Shown: in pieces, positions 6,547 to 7,776 of the stretch
Layout: each line of letters starts with the position of its first letter
How positions within the stretch are numbered: position 1 is the first letter of the stretch
Origin: JBOGWY01 sp050694015
GTDB taxonomy: Bacteria; Actinomycetota; CADDZG01; WHSQ01
Reading direction: 5' to 3'
DNA length: 7,776 bases
Assembly: GCA_050694015.1 (NCBI GenBank)
Contig: JBOGWY010000142.1
Span: forward strand, 1 to 7,776
Translations under genes and position numbers: made by a program
The notes under the pieces: generated by a model
What the model was told of the DNA's origin: nothing
The model's database searches: none
What the model saw: only the letters and a program-made list of their open reading frames with translations

Positions 6547-6551
6547 AGGAG
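6547..6551 (+). promoter_or_regulatory. Ribosome binding site of the dehydrogenase
   Basis: AGGAG with 6 nt to the ATG at 6558. It supports that start. The 76 nt between repeat B and this gene show no clear -35/-10 pair. Confidence 0.6.
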
Positions 6552-6557
6552 TTCTTC

Positions 6558-7776
6558 ATGAGTCTTGAGATCACCAAGGTCGGGGTCGTCGGGTGCGGGA
6601 CCATGGGCTCCGGCATCTGCGAGGTCTCGGCTCGCGCCGGCTTCGACGTCGTCTTCACCGAGATCTCGGATGAGGCCGTTGCCGCCGGGCGGGAGCGCAT
6701 CAGCCGCAGCCTCGATCGCGTCGTCGAACGAGGTCGTCTCGAGAAGGACGAGGCCGCCGAGATCCTCGAGCGCATCTCCGCCACCACGAACATCGCGGAT
6801 CTGGCCGACCGCGACATCGTTTTCGAGGCCGTCCCGGAGCACCTCGACCTCAAGAAGCAGACGTTCGAGCAACTGGATCCCGTCCTCGGCGACGATGCGA
6901 TCCTCGCCACGAACACGTCGAGCCTTCCGGTGATCGACATGGCCGTGTCCACGAACCGCCCCGACCGCGTGATCGGCTTCCACTTCTTCAACCCGGCTCA
7001 GGTCATGAAGCTCGTCGAGCTCGTGCGCACTGTTGCGACCGAGGAGAGTGTCGTGCAGACGGCGCGTGAGTTCGCCGAGAAGCTCGGCAAGACTCCGGTG
7101 GTCGCGCGCGATCGCGCCGGCTTCATCGCGAACCTGCTGCTGTTCCCGTATCTCAACTCGGCGATCCGGACGTTCGACCAGGGCTTCGCGAGCCGGGAGG
7201 ACATCGACGCCGCGATGAAGCTCGGTTGCGGCCACCCGATGGGTCCCCTCGAGCTCACGGACCTCATCGGGCTCGATTCCGCGTACGAGATCTGCGAGGC
7301 ACTGTGGCGACAGTTCCGCGACGATCAGGACGCGCCGGCGCCGCTACTCAAGCAGTACTGCGTTGCCGGCTACCTGGGGCGTAAGACCGGCCGCGGCTTC
7401 TACAAGTACGAGGTTCCCGAGTCTTCGAACGTCGTCGACATGCCCACCGACCAAGCCGCGACGAGCGAGAGCGACATCGCGACGATCGGCGTCGTCGGGA
7501 CCGGTCTCATGGCGAGCGGCATCGCCGAGGTCGCCGCGAAGGCCGGCAACGAGGTCATCCTGCGCGGCCGCAGCGAGTCATCCATCAAAAAGGCGAAGGG
7601 CGCGGTCGCCAAGAGTCTCGAGAAGGCCGTCGGCAAGGGAAAGATGGAGCAAGCCGCGGCCGACGAGGTCCTCGGGCGCATCACGACCACGCTCGAGTTC
7701 TCGGATCTCGCCGAGGCCGACCTCGTGATCGAAGGGGTCGCCGAGGACCTTGACATCAAGGTCGACATGTTCAGGG
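6558..7776 (+). CDS. Tandem-domain 3-hydroxyacyl-CoA (3-hydroxybutyryl-CoA) dehydrogenase, C-terminus beyond window
   Basis: A cytosolic NAD(P)-dependent enzyme that interconverts 3-hydroxyacyl-CoA and 3-oxoacyl-CoA. In this setting it probably reduces acetoacetyl-CoA to 3-hydroxybutyryl-CoA. The first unit has a Rossmann GxGxxG (GCGTMG, 12-17) and a complete catalytic set: S121 in NTSS, H142 in GFHFFNP, E154 in KLVELV, N192 in GFIANLLL. The spacings (21, 12, 38) equal those of human short-chain HAD (S137, H158, E170, N208). LGRKTGRGFYKYE closes the unit near 280-290. After a linker of about 20 residues a second Rossmann domain begins (IGVVGTGLMASG, about 310-321; the third motif glycine is alanine). 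The window ends at residue 406. Actinobacterial relatives with this duplication are near 590 aa, so about 185 residues are missing. It is transcribed away from the mutase. The same architecture could act in beta-oxidation. Confidence 0.92.
   Translation, partial: MSLEITKVGVVGCGTMGSGICEVSARAGFDVVFTEISDEAVAAGRERISRSLDRVVERGRLEKDEAAEILERISATTNIADLADRDIVFEAVPEHLDLKKQTFEQLDPVLGDDAILATNTSSLPVIDMAVSTNRPDRVIGFHFFNPAQVMKLVELVRTVATEESVVQTAREFAEKLGKTPVVARDRAGFIANLLLFPYLNSAIRTFDQGFASREDIDAAMKLGCGHPMGPLELTDLIGLDSAYEICEALWRQFRDDQDAPAPLLKQYCVAGYLGRKTGRGFYKYEVPESSNVVDMPTDQAATSESDIATIGVVGTGLMASGIAEVAAKAGNEVILRGRSESSIKKAKGAVAKSLEKAVGKGKMEQAAADEVLGRITTTLEFSDLAEADLVIEGVAEDLDIKVDMFR

Noticed and set aside
6504..7235. 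Minus-strand open frame of 243 codons opposite the dehydrogenase
   Set aside because: The plus-strand reading has a complete catalytic set and a ribosome binding site. The minus-strand frame shows only antisense composition.

Overview
The window is high-GC DNA that most likely comes from an actinobacterium, probably an uncultured lineage. The reasons are the strong GC bias, a luciferase-like (F420-type) oxidoreductase, a MeaA-type ethylmalonyl-CoA mutase, a tandem-domain 3-hydroxyacyl-CoA dehydrogenase, GTG starts preceded by GGGAGG, and a degenerate AbiEi/DUF559 gene of a kind common in actinobacteria. Family assignments rest on motifs read by eye and on remembered family sequences. No database search was run.

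Layout. (1) Positions 1-841, minus strand: a luciferase-like monooxygenase cut off by the window edge. A strong intrinsic terminator at 867-892 sits almost directly upstream of its ribosome binding site. (2) Positions 915-3415, minus strand: a compact three-gene set for exported proteins, read in the order LVIVD/beta-propeller protein, then two tandem paralogous secreted proteins of about 220 aa. The paralogs share an invariant C-terminal CxxCWxxHYAERSL motif. The gaps are 7 and 25 nt, and the set ends at the terminator. (3) Positions 3511-5481, minus strand: ethylmalonyl-CoA mutase, complete, with its B12 domain. (4) Positions 5511-6481: a small cassette-like element. Two 43-nt imperfect palindromes in direct orientation (34 of 43 positions identical) bracket one minus-strand gene of the AbiEi winged-helix plus DUF559 (Vsr-like endonuclease fold) type. 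The gene is broken by about three single-base frameshifts. Its start codon lies inside one palindrome and its stop codon inside the other. (5) Positions 6558-7776, plus strand: a tandem 3-hydroxyacyl-CoA (3-hydroxybutyryl-CoA) dehydrogenase cut off by the window edge.

How the genes fit together. The mutase and the dehydrogenase fit two steps of the ethylmalonyl-CoA pathway for acetyl-CoA assimilation (acetoacetyl-CoA to 3-hydroxybutyryl-CoA, and ethylmalonyl-CoA to methylsuccinyl-CoA). They are divergently arranged, and the AbiEi/DUF559 cassette occupies what would be their shared promoter region. The secreted trio looks like an independent functional unit of unknown role.

The two parts most worth following up are the palindrome-bracketed AbiEi/DUF559 cassette and the secreted CxxCW-paralog plus beta-propeller operon.
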